Assembly (NCBI RefSeq): GCF_900187615.1
Contig: NZ_FYDO01000006.1
Span: 62,001-126,000, forward strand
Direction: 5' to 3'
DNA: 64,000 nucleotides
Source: Pseudomonas sp. Irchel s3f7
GTDB lineage: Bacteria; Pseudomonadota; Gammaproteobacteria; Pseudomonadales; Pseudomonadaceae
Positions 60,257 through 64,000 of the stretch are shown piece after piece. The position numbers were made by a program, and so were the translations under genes. Positions within the stretch are counted from its first letter, which is position 1. Every line of letters starts with the position of its first letter. Below the pieces are notes generated by a model. That model did no database searches, had not been told where the DNA came from, and saw only the letters and a program-made list of their open reading frames with translations.

Positions 60257-62641
60257 CTAACTGTCGGCACTTTCACCCTGTTGAATACAGAGGACCCGGC
60301 GATAGAGCGCTGCCTGCAAGTCTTCGAATTTCACCGGTTTGCTCAGGTAATCGATCAAAGCACCGGTCGGGCAACGTTCCCGGTCCATGCCGAGGGCGAT
60401 CATGAACAGCGGCACTTCGGCATAACCCGACATGTCGCGAATCTGGCAGCAGAGTGACACCTCTTCCTGCGAGCGCTGCAGGTAATCGATCAACACCGCA
60501 TCGAAACGTTCCTGCTGCAAATGCTCGAGCGCCATGGCGTCGCTGTCAGCCGTTCGCACACGAAAACCAAGCTTGAGCAACATGCCGCGCATCACCATTT
60601 GAGTGATGCTGTTGTCGTCCACCAGCAGCACGGTGCAATCCTGGGGCAGGCGCAACGGTGGCAAATCCCGAGGCATCAAAGGCATCGCCGGCCGTTCCGC
60701 CATCGGCAGTTCAACCACAATATCGAGCTGGAAACGGCTGCCGTGACCGGGCTCGGAGCGGTGAGTCAGGCGCCCGCCGAGCAATTCCACCAGTTGTCGG
60801 CAGATCGCCAGGCCAACCCCCAGGCCACCGTATTCACGGGTCATCGAGCCGTCGAGCTGGAAGAACCGTTGGTACATCGTCGCCTCTCCCAGATCGGTGA
60901 AGCCGATGCCCGTATCAATCACGGCAAAGCTCAGCGCCAGACGATCGAACTCGGCCGCCTTGCCGGTCACCCGCAACGCCAGGCCACCGACACGGGTGAA
61001 CTTGATGGCGTTGTCCAACAGGCATTCCAGGCATTGCGCAATCTTGACGCTGTCCCCCTGCATACGATCCGGCAAACCCGTCGCAACGTCGACCTTGAAG
61101 TCCAGAGACTTGGCCGACGCATTGCCTTCGAACTGCACACGCAACGCTTCGACCATTGCGCGCAAACTGAAGGTACCCGCCGAGGCCTTGAGCTTGCCGG
61201 CCTGCAATTCGGTCAGGGTGAGGATGCCGTTGACCATGCGCATCATGTCCCGCGCCGAGCCTGCGGCCGTTTGCTGATACTGCTCCAGCTCCGGGTCCAT
61301 CTCGACGGTTTGCATCAGTTCCAGCGAACCGATCACGCCGTTCATCGGCGTACGCAATTCATGGGTCAGGGTGGCGAGGAATTCGTCCTTGAGCTTGTTG
61401 CTGTGCGCCAGTTGCTGGTTCAGCACTTCGAGTTTTTGACTGGCATCGAACAGGGTTTGCGCCTGTTGCTCACGCATGGCGTTGATTCGGTCAGCCAGCG
61501 CCAGCGACAGCAACGCCACTTCGATCGCCGAACCGATCTGGCTGGAATACATGGTCAGGAACACATTCGGCAGGTAACCCAGCACCATCAGCGTGTTAAC
61601 GATGCCGCCCAGCAGAAACGCCGACCAGGCAATGATGAAGTACCGCGCCACCCGCAAGCCGCGCAGCCAGGCAAATATCCCGGCGGCAAAAATCACCACG
61701 GTGAAGGTCAGCGCCAGCGCCGTCGCCAGACGCAAGGCCAAGGCGTAACTGGTCATCAATGACAGCCCGACCACCAATGCACTGAAAGCCACCAACGCCA
61801 ACAGCGAACGGTCGAACCAGCGGCTGTGCGTGGCCATCTGCAAAAAGCTGCGGGCAAACTGACTGCCGAACAGCCCTGCGCAGCCAATGAAAAATGGTGT
61901 CGCGGCGTTGGCCCACCAAGGATTGTCTGGCCAGAAATATTGCACCGCAGCCCCGTTCACCGACAGCTGATACAAGCCGAACGAAGCGATGTAGAAAATG
62001 TAATAAAGGTAACTGGTGTCGCGAACGCTGAGGTAGATGAACAGGTTGTAGACCAGCATCCCCAGCAACACGCCGTAAATCAGCCCCAGCACGTACAGCC
62101 GAACAGGTTGCTCTTCGAGGTAGGTCGTGCTCGACCACAACGTCACCGGCGCCTGGATCGAACCTTCACTCTGCAAGCGCAGGTAAAGGGTTTGCGCCTG
62201 TTCAGGCTTGAACGTCAGATCGAACAGATAGTTGTTCTGGCGAATTTCGCGGCTGGCGAACGGCAAGGCGTCGCCGGTCTGCCGGGCCAATTGGTAGTTG
62301 CCGTCGGCATCAGGCAAATAGAGATCAAGGTGATCGAGGGGCGGATAGGCCAGTTCCAGCAGCCAGGTGCGCTGTGCCGTCGGGTTGGACGGACGGTAAT
62401 GCAGGTCGATTTTCAGCCAGAACACCGAACGTGAATACCCGGCATTGAGCGTGTCTTTATTGTGCGGTTTGAAGTTGCCCGCCGCCGCTTGCGCGCGAAT
62501 ATCCGCGATGGACGCCTGACCTGCCGCGTCTTCAAACACTTGCAGGGTTCGGCCCAAGGGAAGGCTCTGGGTGAACTCGTCGAACTCGACGGCGTTTGCC
62601 AAAAGGGGCAAACAAAAAAGCAACATCAGCAAATAGCGCAT
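60257..62641 (-). CDS. ladS: Hybrid sensor histidine kinase LadS
   Basis: A 794-residue hybrid kinase. Signal peptide residues 1-17; 7TMR-DISMED2 sensor about 35-170; 7TM region about 180-390; kinase with His427 in LTHELRTP, N-box Asn544 (LLDNAIKF) and DTGIGF (Asp576); receiver with the acidic pair 675-676, phospho-acceptor Asp719 and Lys768. Domain order, length and neighbours (amn, acyl-CoA dehydrogenase, thiD, thiE) match P. aeruginosa LadS, a calcium-responsive kinase that feeds the Gac/Rsm pathway toward biofilm. All catalytic residues look intact. Confidence 0.94.
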   Translation of the reverse strand: MRYLLMLLFCLPLLANAVEFDEFTQSLPLGRTLQVFEDAAGQASIADIRAQAAAGNFKPHNKDTLNAGYSRSVFWLKIDLHYRPSNPTAQRTWLLELAYPPLDHLDLYLPDADGNYQLARQTGDALPFASREIRQNNYLFDLTFKPEQAQTLYLRLQSEGSIQAPVTLWSSTTYLEEQPVRLYVLGLIYGVLLGMLVYNLFIYLSVRDTSYLYYIFYIASFGLYQLSVNGAAVQYFWPDNPWWANAATPFFIGCAGLFGSQFARSFLQMATHSRWFDRSLLALVAFSALVVGLSLMTSYALALRLATALALTFTVVIFAAGIFAWLRGLRVARYFIIAWSAFLLGGIVNTLMVLGYLPNVFLTMYSSQIGSAIEVALLSLALADRINAMREQQAQTLFDASQKLEVLNQQLAHSNKLKDEFLATLTHELRTPMNGVIGSLELMQTVEMDPELEQYQQTAAGSARDMMRMVNGILTLTELQAGKLKASAGTFSLRAMVEALRVQFEGNASAKSLDFKVDVATGLPDRMQGDSVKIAQCLECLLDNAIKFTRVGGLALRVTGKAAEFDRLALSFAVIDTGIGFTDLGEATMYQRFFQLDGSMTREYGGLGVGLAICRQLVELLGGRLTHRSEPGHGSRFQLDIVVELPMAERPAMPLMPRDLPPLRLPQDCTVLLVDDNSITQMVMRGMLLKLGFRVRTADSDAMALEHLQQERFDAVLIDYLQRSQEEVSLCCQIRDMSGYAEVPLFMIALGMDRERCPTGALIDYLSKPVKFEDLQAALYRRVLCIQQGESADS

Positions 62642-62841
62642 TTAAGCCCCAGCGTGGCCTGTCCGGTCCTGTCAGGAAGCCCCCCCATTCCTTTTGAGCA
62701 GACGTAAAACCGGTATCACCTGTTATTGGTTTGGATCCACTCTAGCATAGCCGTTGGTGGCCTTTAAACACCATTGAAATATTTAAAGAAAAGGCTCTAG
62801 AACGGGCTTTACAGCAGTGCCAGCAGTGACACGACGACCTC

Positions 62842-62963
62842 TGTGGCGATGGAGCTTGCTCTCGCTCGGCGGCGAAGCAGTCGTAGAGGCCGGTTACGCG
62901 GTATGGCTTTAAAAAGAACAGGGGCCACTTCCCTGCCCAACGGGAGCAAGCTCCCTCGCCACA
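62842..62963. repeat. Inverted repeat of the GCGAGGGAGC family
   Basis: TGTGGCGATGGAGCTTGCTCTCG on the left, GGGAGCAAGCTCCCTCGCCACA on the right, with about 75 bases between. It lies in the 374-base gap between the divergent ladS and thiD genes. No other element was recognised in the gap. Confidence 0.75.
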
Positions 62964-63015
62964 ATGGGATGTCGCTGCACCCGAAAAAGAATGTTTGGTG
63001 GTAAGCTCGCGCACC

Positions 63016-63813
63016 ATGAATATCTACAGCTCTCGCCCCGTTGTCCTCTGTCTCTCCGGCCACGACCCAAGTGGTGGCGCCGGCTTGCAGGCAGATATCG
63101 AAGCCCTGCTCGCTCAGGGTTGCCATGCGGCTCCGGCCGTCACCGCCCTGACCGTGCAAGACACCGTCAATGTCACTGACTTCCGCGTCCTCGACCGTGA
63201 GTGGGTACTGGCCCAGGCCAATGCCGTACTCAACGACTCCGAAGTCGCCGCCGTCAAACTGGGCATGCTCGGTTCGCTGGAGATGGTCGACACTGTCGTC
63301 GAACTGCTTTCAGCGCACCCGCATCTGCCGGTGGTCTGCGACCCGGTGCTGCGCGCCGGTGGCGGCGGGCGCCTGGGCAAGGACGAAGTCGGCTACGCCA
63401 TGCGCGAACGCCTGCTGCCCCTGTCGATCATTGCGACGCCTAACCTTCCTGAAGCCCGCATCCTCGCCGAGCTGCCCGAAGGCACCGCGGACGAGTGCGC
63501 TGAAAAACTCCTGCCGTTCGTCAAACACCTGCTGATCACCGGCGGTCATGGCGATGAAACCGAAATCCACAATCGCCTGTACAGCCGCGATGGCCTACGC
63601 GAAACCTTTACCTGCCAGCGTCTGCCCGGCAGCTATCACGGTTCCGGTTGCACCCTGGCCAGCGCACTGGCCGGTCGTCTGGCGCAAGGCGAAAACCTCG
63701 CCAGTGCCGTACAGACCGCGCTTAACTACACGTGGCGCACCCTGCGTGACGCCGAGCAGTTGGGCAAAGGCCAGTTCGTGCCGCGTCGCTTGCCACTGGA
63801 TTTCTGTTCGTAA
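63016..63813 (+). CDS. thiD: Hydroxymethylpyrimidine/phosphomethylpyrimidine kinase
   Basis: A 265-residue ThiD kinase phosphorylating HMP and HMP-P for thiamine synthesis. Signatures: VLCLSGHDPSGGAGLQADIEAL near the N-terminus, VKLGMLGS, and the C-terminal anion-hole region LPGSYHGSGCTLASALA. The ATG at 63016 is used; an in-frame GTG precedes it. thiE begins 30 bases downstream, as usual in Pseudomonas. Confidence 0.95.
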   Translation: MNIYSSRPVVLCLSGHDPSGGAGLQADIEALLAQGCHAAPAVTALTVQDTVNVTDFRVLDREWVLAQANAVLNDSEVAAVKLGMLGSLEMVDTVVELLSAHPHLPVVCDPVLRAGGGGRLGKDEVGYAMRERLLPLSIIATPNLPEARILAELPEGTADECAEKLLPFVKHLLITGGHGDETEIHNRLYSRDGLRETFTCQRLPGSYHGSGCTLASALAGRLAQGENLASAVQTALNYTWRTLRDAEQLGKGQFVPRRLPLDFCS

Positions 63814-63843
63814 CTTCTATTTGTATGCGGTGAGGCTTGTCCG

Positions 63844-64000
63844 ATGAAACTACGTGGCCTGTACGCCATTACCGACAGCAATCTGCTGGACGGTAAGTTG
63901 CTCAAGTACGTGGAGGCGGCGCTGGAAGGCGGCGTCACCTTGCTGCAATACCGCGACAAGAGCAGCGACGAGGCCCGCCGTCTGCGTGAGGCCGAAGCAT
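63844..64000 (+). CDS. thiE: Thiamine phosphate synthase, N-terminal part (runs off the right edge)
   Basis: The first 52 codons of ThiE from the ATG at 63844, with no stop before the window ends. The start [17 protein letters not shown] and the phosphate-site LLQYRDKSS are typical. ThiE joins HMP-PP and the thiazole phosphate into thiamine phosphate. It is preceded by thiD. Confidence 0.93.
   Translation, partial: MKLRGLYAITDSNLLDGKLLKYVEAALEGGVTLLQYRDKSSDEARRLREAEA

Overview
The window is a stretch of a high-GC Pseudomonas chromosome, most likely of the P. fluorescens group. Gene content and order support this: cstA-yjiX-yjiA, mapZ, radA, mscL-fprB, cioAB with a DUF2474 peptide, a quinate/shikimate catabolic locus, and amn / acyl-CoA dehydrogenase / ladS / thiD / thiE. 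Most of these blocks are arranged as I recall them in P. aeruginosa. About a dozen imperfect inverted repeats of the Pseudomonas REP type lie almost only between genes. No rRNA, tRNA, CRISPR array or intact insertion sequence was seen.

Layout. 1-2.4 kb: the edge of a lower-GC accessory island holding a class II lanthipeptide precursor and the first 625 codons of its LanM synthetase; the rest lies outside the window. 2.4-9.6 kb: carbon-starvation operon (cstA-yjiX-yjiA), c-di-GMP receptor mapZ, radA, an AT-rich gap, mscL and fprB. 9.9-19.9 kb: a LuxR solo regulator, rlmG, the cyanide-insensitive oxidase operon cioA-cioB-DUF2474 with a perfect ANR/FNR box upstream, an MFS exporter, a DJ-1-like protein lacking its catalytic residues, a secreted protein, a purine permease and trmA. 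20-26 kb: quinate/shikimate catabolism (aroQ, quinate/shikimate dehydrogenase, TetR regulator, quiC, MFS transporter), preceded by a LysR gene remnant. 26-41.9 kb: mostly housekeeping and single genes (EamA/IclR pair, ypfJ, esterase, HAD, tesB, GNAT, deacetylase-like, flavoprotein, rhlE, EamA, Lrp, exonuclease, NYN, DUF2076, YciC, EEP nuclease). 42-49 kb: a probable amine or omega-amino-acid uptake and degradation locus (ABC transporter, class III aminotransferase, aldehyde dehydrogenase, divergent LysR). 49-53.1 kb: hrpB, a lipoprotein and a cation-efflux protein. 53.1-55.25 kb: a small atypical patch with a frameshifted gene, a secreted mini-protein, a peptidase E-like enzyme and about 0.75 kb without a recognisable gene. 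55.25-64 kb: Lrp regulator, DUF2788, rluE-like, amn, aidB-like, ladS, thiD and the start of thiE.

How genes work together. AroQ, the dehydrogenase and QuiC give a route from quinate/shikimate through 3-dehydroquinate and 3-dehydroshikimate to protocatechuate, with the MFS protein as likely importer and the TetR as likely regulator. The ABC transporter, aminotransferase and dehydrogenase form a plausible import, transamination and oxidation chain. MapZ and LadS tie the window to c-di-GMP and Gac/Rsm signalling. The most novel item is the lanthipeptide locus at the left edge, whose predicted core has cysteines spaced every five residues.
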